NCBI GenBank assembly: GCA_000434615.1
Contig: FR880817.1
Coordinates: 76,885-132,989 of the forward strand
Origin: Clostridium sp. CAG:510
GTDB taxonomy: Bacteria; Bacillota; Clostridia; Lachnospirales; Lachnospiraceae
Length of the DNA stretch: 56,105 nt
Direction: 5' to 3'
This document shows, one piece after another, positions 7,008 to 16,431 of the stretch. The position numbers were made by a program, and so were the translations under genes. The notes beneath the pieces are model-generated. The model was not told the origin of the DNA. It made no database searches and saw only the letters and a program-made list of their open reading frames with translations. How positions within the stretch are numbered: position 1 is the stretch's first letter; the number at the start of each line of letters is the position of its first letter.

Positions 7008-9401
7008 ATGAATTACGGTTACTTTGATGAAGTAAATAAGGAGTATGTCATCACCAGACCCGATACACCCGCACCCTGGGCAAACTACCTCGGTTCTCCC
7101 GCATACGGTGCCATTATATCCAACAATGCCGGCGGTTACAGCTTCGTAAAGAGCGGTGCAAACGGCAGAATTTTAAGATATCACTTCAACAGCGACGATA
7201 CCCCCGGCAGATACATCTATCTGCGTGATGATGAAACGAAGGATTACTGGTCTGCATCCTGGCAGCCCGTAGCAAAGCCCCTTGACGTATACAAGAGCGA
7301 ATGTCATCACGGTACCGCATACACCAACATGATTGCGGACTACGCAGGCATCCATTCCGAAGTACTTTACTATGTACCCCTCGGAAAGACCTACGAAGTA
7401 TGGAGCACAAAGGTCACCAATACTTCCGATAAGGAAAGAAAGATTTCCGTATTCTCCTATGCAGAATTCACCAACGAAAGCAACTATGAGCAGGACCAGG
7501 TAAACTTACAGTACACCCTGTTCATTACCAGAACCCGTTTCCTCGGCAACAAGATTGTCCAGAGCATCAATGAGAACGTAGGCAAGGATGCCACAGGCAG
7601 CAACCACAGAGAGCGTTTCATCGGTCTTTGCGGCGCACCGGTTACCTCCTACAACGGTGACAAGGATGCTTTCCTCGGCAGATATCACAGCTACGGCAAT
7701 CCGGTAGCGGTAGAAAACGGCAAGTGCGACAATGTACTTAACTACAATGCCAATGCCTGCGGTGCTCTCCACAGTGCCATTACCTTACAGCCCGGCGAAA
7801 CCAAGGTTCTGACCTTTGTATTCGGACAGGCAAATGCCGTAGAAGCAGACGCCATCATGGCTCCTTACAATGATGCTTCCAAGGTAGAAAAGGAACTGGC
7901 AGAATTAAAGAATTACTGGCATTCCAAGTTAGAGAACTTCCAGGTAAACACCCCGGATGCAGCCTTCAACAGCATGATTAACACCTGGAACGCATACCAG
8001 TGCTTCATTACCTTTACCTGGTCCAGAGCAGCATCCTTCGTATACTGCGGACAGCGTAACGGTTACGGCTACAGAGATACCGTACAGGATATTCAGGGTA
8101 TCATCCACTTAGATCCGGAAATGGCTCTTTCCCAGATCCGTTTCATGCTTTCCGCACAGGTAAACAACGGCGGCGGTCTGCCCCTGGTAAAATATACCCA
8201 CAATCCCGGTCACGAAGATACTCCCGATGACGAGTCCTATGTAAGAGAGACCGGACATCCCGCATACCGTGCGGACGATGCACTGTGGTTATTCCCCACC
8301 GTATGGAAATACGTGGCAGAAACCGGCAACAAGGATTTCATTAACGAAGTTATCCCTTATGCAAATAAAGAAGAGGGTACCGTATACGACCACTTAAAGA
8401 GAGCCATCCGGTTCTCCATGGAAAGACTCGGCGACCACAAGATGCCCGCAGGTCTGCATGCAGACTGGAACGACTGCTTACGTCTGGGCAAGAAGGGTGA
8501 GTCCACCTTCGTAGCTATGCAGTTATATTACGCATTTACCGTTATGAAGGGATTTGCAAAGGACGCAAACGATACCGAATACATCGCTTATCTGGAAAAG
8601 ACCCAGAAAGAACTCGGCGATATCATCGAAAAGGAATGCTGGGAAGACGACCGTTATGTCAGAGGCATCAAGGAAGACGGACAGGTTATCGGCAGCAAGC
8701 ACGATCCCGAAGCAAGCATGTGGTTAAATCCCCAGTCCTGGTCCGTTATCAGCGGTCTGGCAAGCAAGGAACAGGCTGAAAAGGCGCTGGAATCCGTACA
8801 CAGAGAGTTAAACACCAAATTCGGTGTACGTCTGATGACACCTTCTTATGTTGACCATGCATTTGACGGCGCACAGGCGCTTCTGTTCAACCCTTCCACC
8901 AAGGAAAACGGCGGTATTTTCTCACAGCCCCAGGGTTGGATTATCTTAGCAGAGTCTCTTATGGGACACGGCAACCGTGCATTTGAATACTTCACCGAAA
9001 GCTCACCCGCATCCCAGAACGACAATGCGGATGTAAGAAGATTAGAGCCTTATGTACACGGACAGTTTACCGAAAGTGTGGAATCTCCTTTCGAGGGACG
9101 TTCCCACGTACACTGGCTGACCGGTACTGCCTCCACCTGTATGGTAGGCTGCGTAGAAGGTATCTGCGGTATGCGTCCCGACTTAAACGGTCTTTGGGTA
9201 TGCCCGGCTATTCCTTCCGAATGGAAAGAAATCACCATGGATAAGGTATTCCGCGGCAAGAAGCTTCACATCATCGTAAAGAACCCGGACGGCAAAGAAG
9301 GCGGCTTTAAGGAATTCTACTTAAACGGCAAGAAGACAGATAAGCCGTACGTTCCCGCTGATGAGATGCAGGATGAAAACGAAATTATCTTAGTAATGTA
9401 A
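7008..9401 (+). CDS. GH94 family disaccharide phosphorylase (cellobiose or related)
   Basis: A 797-residue GH94 enzyme: an N-terminal beta-sandwich (NYLGSPAYGAIISNNAGGYSF), an (alpha/alpha)6 barrel with the catalytic Asp in the ADWNDCL motif (about residue 487), YRDTVQD and WLTGTAS, and a C-terminal beta domain. It phosphorolyses a beta-glucoside to alpha-glucose-1-phosphate plus a sugar. In a glucomannan locus, cellobiose or a short gluco-oligosaccharide is the expected substrate. The N-terminal segment around WSASWQPVAKPLD also resembles chitobiose phosphorylases, so specificity is open. GGAGAG precedes ATG 7008 and a strong terminator follows, so it closes the operon. Confidence 0.85.
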   Translation: MNYGYFDEVNKEYVITRPDTPAPWANYLGSPAYGAIISNNAGGYSFVKSGANGRILRYHFNSDDTPGRYIYLRDDETKDYWSASWQPVAKPLDVYKSECHHGTAYTNMIADYAGIHSEVLYYVPLGKTYEVWSTKVTNTSDKERKISVFSYAEFTNESNYEQDQVNLQYTLFITRTRFLGNKIVQSINENVGKDATGSNHRERFIGLCGAPVTSYNGDKDAFLGRYHSYGNPVAVENGKCDNVLNYNANACGALHSAITLQPGETKVLTFVFGQANAVEADAIMAPYNDASKVEKELAELKNYWHSKLENFQVNTPDAAFNSMINTWNAYQCFITFTWSRAASFVYCGQRNGYGYRDTVQDIQGIIHLDPEMALSQIRFMLSAQVNNGGGLPLVKYTHNPGHEDTPDDESYVRETGHPAYRADDALWLFPTVWKYVAETGNKDFINEVIPYANKEEGTVYDHLKRAIRFSMERLGDHKMPAGLHADWNDCLRLGKKGESTFVAMQLYYAFTVMKGFAKDANDTEYIAYLEKTQKELGDIIEKECWEDDRYVRGIKEDGQVIGSKHDPEASMWLNPQSWSVISGLASKEQAEKALESVHRELNTKFGVRLMTPSYVDHAFDGAQALLFNPSTKENGGIFSQPQGWIILAESLMGHGNRAFEYFTESSPASQNDNADVRRLEPYVHGQFTESVESPFEGRSHVHWLTGTASTCMVGCVEGICGMRPDLNGLWVCPAIPSEWKEITMDKVFRGKKLHIIVKNPDGKEGGFKEFYLNGKKTDKPYVPADEMQDENEIILVM

Positions 9402-9435
9402 TTTCCGACATATATTTCAGCAAGGCTGATACAAA

Positions 9436-9469
9436 AAAATAGGATGCTCCATAGCGGGCATCCTATTTT
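9436..9469 (+). terminator. Intrinsic terminator of the mannan operon
   Basis: AAAATAGGATGC (9436-9447) pairs perfectly with GCATCCTATTTT (9458-9469) around a 10-nt loop, with A-rich and T-rich flanks. It sits 34 bp after the GH94 stop. Confidence 0.85.
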
Positions 9470-9508
9470 AGAGTAAACAAGGCAGCCGGATGAAACAGGG
9501 AGACAGAC

Positions 9509-10189
9509 ATGATTTATTGCGTAGAAGACGATGCCGGTATCCGGGAATTAATGATTTATACCTTACAGGCATCTGACTTACAGGCAAAGGGACTGCCGGA
9601 TGCGGATGCATTCTGGGCAGCCATGGAAAAAGAGAAACCGAAGCTGATTTTATTAGACATCATGCTGCCGGGAGAAGACGGCATTTCCATCTTAAAGAAG
9701 CTGAAGGCGCAGAGCACCACAGCGGACATTCCCGTCATTATGGCGACGGCAAAGGGCACGGAATACGACAAGGTCATCGGACTTGACCTGGGAGCGGACG
9801 ACTACCTTGCCAAACCCTTCGGTATGATGGAAATGGTATCCCGGGTAAAAGCGGTGCTGCGGAGAGCCTACAAGGATGAAAAAACAGATATTGTTGCTGT
9901 TGGAAAGCTGACCCTAAATCCCCAGACCCATACCGTAAGGGCGGACGGGGAAAAGGTTATCCTTACCCTGAAAGAGTTTGAACTTCTGCATAAGTTCATG
10001 CGGCATCCGGGCAGGGTGTATTCCAGGGAACAGCTTCTTTCCGATATCTGGGGGGCGGATTATGTAGGAGAGACGCGGACCGTGGATGTGCATATCGGCA
10101 CACTCCGCACTAAGCTGGGCGAATGCGGCGAGTACATAGATACCGTCAGGGGAGTAGGGTATCGTCTGGAGGAAAAGAATAATGGCTAA
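9509..10189 (+). CDS. phoP: PhoP/PhoB-like response regulator (OmpR family)
   Basis: A 226-residue two-domain regulator. The receiver domain has acidic residues EDD at 6-8, the phosphoacceptor D50 (LILLDIMLPGEDG) and the KPFG lysine. The C-terminal winged helix ends with TVDVHIGTLRTKLG and VRGVGYRLEE, typical of OmpR/PhoB regulators. The 3' end overlaps the kinase gene by 8 bases. A Na/Pi symporter lies immediately downstream, supporting a phosphate-starvation role, but the regulated genes are not proven by the sequence. AGGGAG lies just before ATG 9509. Confidence 0.8.
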   Translation: MIYCVEDDAGIRELMIYTLQASDLQAKGLPDADAFWAAMEKEKPKLILLDIMLPGEDGISILKKLKAQSTTADIPVIMATAKGTEYDKVIGLDLGADDYLAKPFGMMEMVSRVKAVLRRAYKDEKTDIVAVGKLTLNPQTHTVRADGEKVILTLKEFELLHKFMRHPGRVYSREQLLSDIWGADYVGETRTVDVHIGTLRTKLGECGEYIDTVRGVGYRLEEKNNG

Positions 10190-11852
10190 GAGGATATTTC
10201 GGGCGGTCTGCCTGATATCCCTCTGGGTTTTCGCAGCATCCGTCGTGATTATCATGTGGGTGCTGTACGACTATTACAGCGAAACCCAGAGGACACAGTT
10301 AAAAAGGCAGACCAACCAGGTGGCAGAAGGTGTGGAGCTTTGCGGCATGGAGTATCTGATGCGCCTTTCCGCCGAGGACTACCGTATCACCTACATTGAC
10401 AGGGACGGCACGGTGCTCTATGACAATAAATCGGATGCGGCGAAGCTGGAAAATCACAAAGACAGAGAAGAAGTGGCACAGGCGTATGAGACGGGCTACG
10501 GAGAAAGCGCACGCTTTTCGGAAATTCTGACCCAGAGGCAGATATACGCAGCCAAGAGGCTTCCGGACGGCAGAGTCATCCGGCTTTCGGATACCCAGTA
10601 TACGGTGTTTACCCTGTTTATGAGCATGATGCAGCCCATTTTAATTGTGGCGCTGATTACCATTGTAGCGGCGCTTATTCTGTCCTACCGGGTATCCGCA
10701 AGGATTGTAAAGCCCTTAAACGACCCGGATCTGAAAGGCAATCTTACGAAGAACGGCTATAAGGAGCTGGCGCCCCTGTTAAACCGCATGGAGAACCAGC
10801 AGCGGCAGATTTCCTTCCATACGGCGGAGCTAAAACGTAAGCAGCTGGAATTTGAAGCTGCCACCAAAAACATGAAGGAGGGGCTTATCCTCTTAAACCC
10901 GCAGGGAGTCATTTTAAGCATGAACCGCAGTGCGGCAAATCTCTTGAAAGCCGGCAAATACACGGTGGGAAAGGATATCCATACCCTGCAGAATACGGAA
11001 AAGCTGACGGAACTTCTGAGGCAATCCTTACAGGGGGTACACGCGGAAACCATCTGGGAAATGGGGGACAGCACCTACCAGTGTAATGCCAGCCCGGTTA
11101 TTGCCGAGGGCGAAGTGACGGCGGTTGCGTTCCTTCTGTTTGATGTCACGGAGAAGGAAAAAGCAGAGCAGATGCGGCGGGAATTTACCGCCAATGTGTC
11201 TCACGAGTTAAAGACACCCCTGCATTCTATTTCCGGCTGTGCGGAGCTTTTATGCAACGGCATGGTAAAGCAGCAGGATGTACCCCAGTTTTCACGGCAG
11301 ATTTATACGGAGGCACAACGTATGATCCGGCTGGTGGATGACATCATCAGGCTGTCCCACTTAGACGAGGGCGACGAGAACCTGCAGAAGGAGAGCATTG
11401 AGTTGTATGCACTGGCGGAGGAGACAAAGGAGTCCCTGCAGAAGGCGGCACAAAAGGCGCATGTCACCATGCTGCTAACCGGGGAGGCGGTCTCCATACA
11501 GGGTATCCGGCAGCAGGTCAGTGGTATTGTCTACAATCTCTGTGACAATGCCATTAAGTATAATCATGAAAACGGGCACGTGTGGATAACCGTAAAAAAA
11601 GAAGGAAACGAGGCCGTCCTGGTGGTAGAGGATGACGGCATCGGTATTCCACCCGAGCATCAGGAGCGTATTTTTGAACGCTTTTACCGGGTGGACAAGA
11701 GCCATTCCAAGGAAGTGGGCGGTACCGGACTCGGTCTTTCCATTGTCAAACATGCGGTGCGGCAGCAGAACGGTAAAATCGAACTGAAGAGCGAAGTGGG
11801 AAAAGGCACACGGATTACTGTCAGATTTTACATAGATTTTACAAATGCCTGA
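10182..11852 (+). CDS. phoR: PhoR-like membrane sensor histidine kinase
   Basis: A 556-residue kinase with a transmembrane helix at about 8-28, an extracytoplasmic sensor, and a second helix at about 145-165. A PAS domain (about 225-320), the HisKA box with phosphoacceptor H341 in VSHELKTPLH, and an ATPase domain follow (NLCDNAIKYN, DDGIGIP, GGTGLGLS). This order matches PhoR kinases that pair with PhoP/PhoB. It starts 8 bases before the regulator ends, indicating coupled translation. The downstream phosphate transporter supports the assignment, but family kinases sense many signals. Confidence 0.8.
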   Translation: MAKRIFRAVCLISLWVFAASVVIIMWVLYDYYSETQRTQLKRQTNQVAEGVELCGMEYLMRLSAEDYRITYIDRDGTVLYDNKSDAAKLENHKDREEVAQAYETGYGESARFSEILTQRQIYAAKRLPDGRVIRLSDTQYTVFTLFMSMMQPILIVALITIVAALILSYRVSARIVKPLNDPDLKGNLTKNGYKELAPLLNRMENQQRQISFHTAELKRKQLEFEAATKNMKEGLILLNPQGVILSMNRSAANLLKAGKYTVGKDIHTLQNTEKLTELLRQSLQGVHAETIWEMGDSTYQCNASPVIAEGEVTAVAFLLFDVTEKEKAEQMRREFTANVSHELKTPLHSISGCAELLCNGMVKQQDVPQFSRQIYTEAQRMIRLVDDIIRLSHLDEGDENLQKESIELYALAEETKESLQKAAQKAHVTMLLTGEAVSIQGIRQQVSGIVYNLCDNAIKYNHENGHVWITVKKEGNEAVLVVEDDGIGIPPEHQERIFERFYRVDKSHSKEVGGTGLGLSIVKHAVRQQNGKIELKSEVGKGTRITVRFYIDFTNA

Positions 11853-11883
11853 TTTTTGATTTGATATTTGTTTTGTATCATAG

Positions 11884-11917
11884 AACCATACATGGGAATA
11901 ACCGTGTATGGTTTTTT
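11884..11917 (+). terminator. Intrinsic terminator in the leader of the Na/Pi symporter gene
   Basis: AACCATACATGG (11884-11895) pairs with CCGTGTATGGTT (11902-11913) through 12 pairs including one G-T wobble, with a 6-nt loop and a run of six T at 11912-11917. It ends 28 bp before the transporter start codon, so it could both end the phoPR transcript and act as an attenuator. Confidence 0.8.
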
Positions 11918-11945
11918 GATTTCAAAAAAAGGATGGATAAAACAG

Positions 11946-13700
11946 ATGGATTTTTTTGATTTACTGACAATGATTGGCGGGTTGAGTCTTTTCTTATTCG
12001 GCATGAACCTGATGGGGCAGGCACTGGAAAGACGTGCCGGAAACAGCCTGAAGCTGGTTTTGGGAAAGCTTACCACCGGTAAGGTTGCCGGTATTCTGAC
12101 CGGTGTTGCGGTAACGGCGGTTATCCAGAGCTCTTCCGCCACCACGGTCATGGTGGTCGGCTTCGTAAACTCCGGACTCATGACCTTAAAGCAGGCAATT
12201 AACGTTATCATGGGCGCAAATGTGGGTACCACGGTGACGGCATGGATTTTGAGCTTAGGCGGTATTTCCGGCGACAGCTTCTTTATCAGGCTTCTAAAGC
12301 CGTCCTCCTTTACTCCTATTTTAGCGCTTATCGGCATCATTTTGCAGATGGCGTCCAAGGACAGCAAGAAAAAGGACACCGGAATGATATTCTTAGGCTT
12401 TGCCACCCTGATGTTCGGTATGGAAACCATGACGGGTGCGGTATCCGGTCTGGCAGCGGTACCGGCGTTCCGGCAGGTATTTGTGCTCTTTAAGAACCCG
12501 GTTTTAGGTGTACTGGCAGGTGCGTTACTGACCGCCATTATCCAGTCCAGCTCCGCTTCCGTTGGTATCCTGCAGGCGCTTGCCACTACGGGACAGGTGA
12601 CAAACGGAGCTGCAATTCCCATTATCATGGGGCAGAATATCGGTACCTGTATCACTGCCATTCTTTCTTCCATCGGCGCCAACAAGAACGCCAGAAGAAC
12701 GGCACTTGTCCATCTGTTTTTCAATATTATCGGTACGGTTTTCTGGCTGATTATCTTTGGCTTTGTACAGACATTTATTAAGCCTGTTATCATGAACGAA
12801 GTGGCAACCCAGTGGGGCATTGCCATCTGCCATTCCGCGTTCAATATTCTTTGTATGCTGCTTTTGTGCCCGGCATCGGGACTTTTGGAAAAGCTGGTTA
12901 TGAAGCTTATTCCCGAAGGTAAGACTCCGGAGCATACGGAAGAACTGGACGAGAGGCTTCTTGCCACCCCTTCCGTTGCACTGGAGAGATGTCATGAAGT
13001 AACGGTGGACATGGCAAAATGTGCTGTGGATGCCCTGAAATCCGGTATGGAATGCTTAAAGGAATATACGCCGGAACTTGCCAAAAAAGCGAGAGAGGAA
13101 GAGGATAAAACAGACCATTACGAGGATATGCTGGGTACATATCTGGTGAAATTAAGCACGCATTCCATCAGCGATGCGGACAGTAAGGAATCTGCAAAGC
13201 TCTTAAAGCTTATAGGGGATTTTGAAAGAATATCCGACCACGGAGTAAACTTAGTGGAGTCTGCGGAAGAACTAAAGGCAAAGGATTTAACCCTCACCGG
13301 AAAAGCACAGAAGGAGCTGCAGATTATCTGTATGGCCGTGGGAGAAATCTTAGATTTATCCTTAAAGGCATTTGTGGACAATGATATGCAGGCAGCCCAT
13401 GAGGTGGAGCCGTTAGAGCAGGTGATTGATGATCTGAAGGAACAGCTCCGCACCAAGCACATCCTGCGCTTGCAGCAGGGCGAATGCAGCATGGAGGCGG
13501 GCTTTGTATGGGCGGATTTACTGACCAACTTAGAGAGAACCTCCGACCATTGCTCCAATATTGCGGGTTGTATCATCGATATGGCGGACAACAACATGAA
13601 CTTACACGAAACCTTAAAAGAAGTCCGGAAAAACAATCCGGAATTTGATGAGATGCGGGACAGCTTTGCCGAAAAATACTCCTTTTCAAGTCTTGCCTAA
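11946..13700 (+). CDS. Na/Pi cotransporter family protein with C-terminal PhoU-like domain
   Basis: A 584-residue membrane protein of the NptA/YjbB family. Two inverted repeats of the signature QSSSA(T/S) (VIQSSSATTVMVVGF at about 58-73 and IIQSSSASVGILQAL at about 198-213) lie in a bundle of about 8-10 membrane helices. Residues about 340-570 form a soluble helical PhoU-like domain (FERISDHGVNLVE, LERTSDHCSNIA). It would import inorganic phosphate with sodium. It follows a PhoP/PhoR-like pair across a terminator. ATG 11946 is preceded by AGGATGG and begins the first hydrophobic segment correctly. Confidence 0.88.
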   Translation: MDFFDLLTMIGGLSLFLFGMNLMGQALERRAGNSLKLVLGKLTTGKVAGILTGVAVTAVIQSSSATTVMVVGFVNSGLMTLKQAINVIMGANVGTTVTAWILSLGGISGDSFFIRLLKPSSFTPILALIGIILQMASKDSKKKDTGMIFLGFATLMFGMETMTGAVSGLAAVPAFRQVFVLFKNPVLGVLAGALLTAIIQSSSASVGILQALATTGQVTNGAAIPIIMGQNIGTCITAILSSIGANKNARRTALVHLFFNIIGTVFWLIIFGFVQTFIKPVIMNEVATQWGIAICHSAFNILCMLLLCPASGLLEKLVMKLIPEGKTPEHTEELDERLLATPSVALERCHEVTVDMAKCAVDALKSGMECLKEYTPELAKKAREEEDKTDHYEDMLGTYLVKLSTHSISDADSKESAKLLKLIGDFERISDHGVNLVESAEELKAKDLTLTGKAQKELQIICMAVGEILDLSLKAFVDNDMQAAHEVEPLEQVIDDLKEQLRTKHILRLQQGECSMEAGFVWADLLTNLERTSDHCSNIAGCIIDMADNNMNLHETLKEVRKNNPEFDEMRDSFAEKYSFSSLA

Positions 13701-13711
13701 AATGGTACAAT
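13683..13711 (+). promoter_or_regulatory. Possible promoter for the formate/nitrite-type channel gene
   Basis: TTTTCA (13683-13688), 17 bases, then TACAAT (13706-13711), 33 bp before ATG 13745. The -35 half is weak and lies inside the end of the upstream gene. Confidence 0.45.
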
Positions 13712-13744
13712 AAAAAGAATGAAATTTTAGGAGGACAAGTTAAT

Positions 13745-14530
13745 ATGTTTTCACCCTTGGAGATTGCAACCAACTATGTGGACATAGGCGCCAAGAAAGG
13801 AAAGATGTCAGCCACAAAGACGTTGCTGTTAGGTATTTTCGCCGGTATGTTTATTGCCTTCGGCGGTATTGCATCCACGGCGGCATCCGCAACTTTGGAA
13901 GGCTCTATGGCAAAGGTCGTAAGCGGTCTGGTATTCCCGGCTGGACTTGCCATGGTACTGATGGCGGGCAGTGAGCTTTTTACCGGCGACAATCTGGTTA
14001 TCATTGCGCTGCTGGAGAAAAAAATCCGTTTCCGGGATTTAATGAAGAACTGGGTCTGCGTATTCTTCGGCAATTTTATCGGCGCCATTTTAGTTACGTT
14101 ACTGGTCGTATACGGCCACACACCGGATATGTTCGGCGGCAAGCTGGCGGAGTCCATGGTAAGCATTGCTTCCGCAAAAGTAAGCCTTACCTTTACGGAA
14201 GCCTTTATCCGGGGCATCGGTTGTAATATTTTAGTCTGCATTGCCGTATGGGCATCCTTTGCGTCCGGCGGTGTGGCAGGAAAGCTGCTTATGAGCTTCT
14301 GGCCGGTATTCTTATTCGTTATCTGCGGCTTTGAGCATAGCGTTGCCAATATGTATTTCTGCATGGCGGGTATTTTTACCAAAATGGAATACGGCATAGC
14401 GGCAGAAGGGTTGACCCTCGGCAACTTTTTAGTAAAGAACCTGCTTCCCGTAACCCTCGGAAACATCGTGGGCGGTGCTGTTATCGTAGGCTTCGGTTAC
14501 TGGTTTATCTACTTAAAGAAAAACAAGTAA
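13745..14530 (+). CDS. Formate/nitrite transporter (FNT) family channel
   Basis: A 261-residue protein with six predicted membrane helices. FNT landmarks are the N-terminal SPLEIATNYVDIGAKKG, SELFTGDN after the second helix, and GFEHSVANMY with the pore histidine. Family members carry small monovalent anions (formate, nitrite, hydrosulfide). For an anaerobe making formate by pyruvate formate-lyase, formate exchange is the simplest proposal, but no substrate-specific neighbour is present. AGGAGG precedes ATG 13745 and a palindromic terminator follows. Confidence 0.87.
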   Translation: MFSPLEIATNYVDIGAKKGKMSATKTLLLGIFAGMFIAFGGIASTAASATLEGSMAKVVSGLVFPAGLAMVLMAGSELFTGDNLVIIALLEKKIRFRDLMKNWVCVFFGNFIGAILVTLLVVYGHTPDMFGGKLAESMVSIASAKVSLTFTEAFIRGIGCNILVCIAVWASFASGGVAGKLLMSFWPVFLFVICGFEHSVANMYFCMAGIFTKMEYGIAAEGLTLGNFLVKNLLPVTLGNIVGGAVIVGFGYWFIYLKKNK

Positions 14531-14541
14531 ATACGGACATA

Positions 14542-14577
14542 AAAAAAGAACAGTTCCCGCGGGAACTGTTCTTTTTT
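14542..14577. terminator. Bidirectional terminator between the FNT and typA genes
   Basis: A near-perfect palindrome centred at 14559/14560: AAAAAAGAACAGTTCCCG and CGGGAACTGTTCTTTTTT. Both strands end in a T-run, serving the convergent FNT (plus) and typA (minus) genes. Confidence 0.9.
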
Positions 14578-14601
14578 GCTGTATTCACAGGTGTGGCAGA
14601 T

Positions 14602-16431
14602 TTATTTCTTCATTGCCGCACGTTTTCTCATGGTCGGATCCAGAATTTTCTTGCGGATACGCAGGGAAACGGGAGTGACCTCCAAAAGCTCATCCGTATC
14701 GATGAAATCCAGTGCCTGCTCCAAACTCATAATCTTGGGCGGTACTAAGCGGAGTGCTTCGTCCGCACTGGAGGAACGGGTGTTGGTGAGCTGTTTCTTC
14801 TTGCAGACATTGACTTCAATGTCTTCGCCGCGTCCGTTGAAACCGATAACCATACCGGAATAAACCTTGACGCCGGGTCCGATGAAGAGGGTACCGCGTT
14901 CCTGGGCATTGAACAGACCGTAGGTAATGGATTCGCCGTTTTCAAAGGCAATCAGGGAACCCTGCTTACGGTACTGGATATCTCCCTTGTAAGGGCCGTA
15001 GCCGTCGAAAATGGAGTTCATGATACCGTTGCCCTTGGTATCGGTCATGAAGTCACCGCGGTAACCGATAAGACCTCTCGAAGGAATGGAGAACTCCAGA
15101 CGGGTGTAACCGCCGGTACCGGCGCCCATGCTGCGGAGTTCGCCCTTTCTCTGGCTTAATTTTTCGATAACCACGCCGGAAAATTCATCGGGAACATCAA
15201 TATAGGTAAGCTCCATGGGCTCTAACTTATGACCCTGCTCATCCTCTTTATACAAAACTTCCGCCTTGCTTACGGCAAATTCGTAACCTTCACGGCGCAT
15301 GTTTTCAATCAGAACGGAGAGATGCAGCTCGCCTCGTCCGGAAACCTTGAAGCGGTCGGGAGACTCGGTGTCCTCCACACGCAAGGAAACGTCGGTGTTT
15401 AGCTCTCTGTAAAGTCTGTCGCGGATATGGCGGCTGGTGATGAACTTGCCTTCCTGTCCGGCAAGCGGGGAGTCGTTTACCATGAACTGCATGGCAATGG
15501 TGGGCTCGCTGATTTTCTGGAAGGGAATTGGCTCTACGTGGTCGGGAGAGCAGAGGGTATCTCCGATGTGGATATCGGCAATACCGGAAATGGCAACGAT
15601 GGAACCGATGCCGGCTTCCTTTACTTCTACCTTATTCAATCCGTCAAATTCATAAAGCTTGCTGATTTTTACTTTTTTCTGCTTATCCGGGTCGTGGTGG
15701 TTGCAAAGAACCACTTCCTGGTTTACGGCAATTTTGCCGTTGTCCACCTTACCGACACCGATACGGCCCACGTATTCGTTGTAATCAATGGTGCTGATAA
15801 GTACCTGGGTGCCGGCATCCGGATCGCCTTCGGGAGCGGGAATATAGTCTAAAATGGTGTCGAAAAGAGGTTTCATATCGTTGTTCTTTACCGTCAGATT
15901 TAAGGTAGCGCTGCCGGTTTTCGCGGAAGCGAATACGAAGGGGCAGTCAAGCTGTGCATCGTCAGCCTCCAACTCTAAGAACAGCTCTAAGACTTCGTCC
16001 ACAACCGCCTGGGGACGTGCTTCCGGTCTGTCGATTTTGTTGACGCATACGATAACGGGGAGCTTTAATTCCAACGCTTTTCGTAAAACGAACTTTGTCT
16101 GGGGCATGGGCCCTTCAAAGGCATCGACCACCAGAATAACTCCGTTTACCATTTTAAGGACACGTTCTACCTCGCCGCCGAAGTCCGCATGCCCCGGGGT
16201 ATCGATAATGTTGATTTTTGTATTTTTGTAGGTAACGGCCGTATTCTTGGAAAGAATGGTAATACCTCTTTCCCGTTCGATATCGTTGGAGTCCATGACA
16301 CGCTCGGCAACTTCCTGATTGTCGCGGAATACACCGCTCTGTTTAAGAAGCTCGTCCACCAGCGTGGTCTTACCATGGTCTACATGGGCGATAATTGCTA
16401 CGTTTCTTACATCTTCACGTTTCTGTAACAT
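14602..16431 (-). CDS. typA: Translational GTPase TypA/BipA
   Basis: A 609-residue ribosome-associated GTPase. G-motifs: AHVDHGKTT (G1), the ERERGITI switch I region, DTPGHADFGGEVER (G3), NKIDRPEA (G4). EF-G-like domains and the TypA-specific C-terminal region follow (SRGLIGYRGDFMTDTKGNGIM, VCKKKQLTNTRSS). It acts in 50S assembly and stress or cold adaptation. The start at 16431 (MLQKREDV) is chosen because it follows AAGGTCAGG at proper spacing and gives the usual family N-terminus; upstream in-frame codons add a non-conserved 17 residues. Confidence 0.95.
   Translation of the reverse strand: MLQKREDVRNVAIIAHVDHGKTTLVDELLKQSGVFRDNQEVAERVMDSNDIERERGITILSKNTAVTYKNTKINIIDTPGHADFGGEVERVLKMVNGVILVVDAFEGPMPQTKFVLRKALELKLPVIVCVNKIDRPEARPQAVVDEVLELFLELEADDAQLDCPFVFASAKTGSATLNLTVKNNDMKPLFDTILDYIPAPEGDPDAGTQVLISTIDYNEYVGRIGVGKVDNGKIAVNQEVVLCNHHDPDKQKKVKISKLYEFDGLNKVEVKEAGIGSIVAISGIADIHIGDTLCSPDHVEPIPFQKISEPTIAMQFMVNDSPLAGQEGKFITSRHIRDRLYRELNTDVSLRVEDTESPDRFKVSGRGELHLSVLIENMRREGYEFAVSKAEVLYKEDEQGHKLEPMELTYIDVPDEFSGVVIEKLSQRKGELRSMGAGTGGYTRLEFSIPSRGLIGYRGDFMTDTKGNGIMNSIFDGYGPYKGDIQYRKQGSLIAFENGESITYGLFNAQERGTLFIGPGVKVYSGMVIGFNGRGEDIEVNVCKKKQLTNTRSSSADEALRLVPPKIMSLEQALDFIDTDELLEVTPVSLRIRKKILDPTMRKRAAMKK

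Noticed and set aside
11828..12967. A 379-codon open frame on the minus strand
   Set aside because: It lies opposite the Na/Pi symporter gene, has no ribosome site or family motif, and the plus-strand protein is well conserved. It is a codon-bias shadow.
13774..14466. A 230-codon open frame on the minus strand
   Set aside because: Antisense shadow of the FNT channel gene, no start signal.
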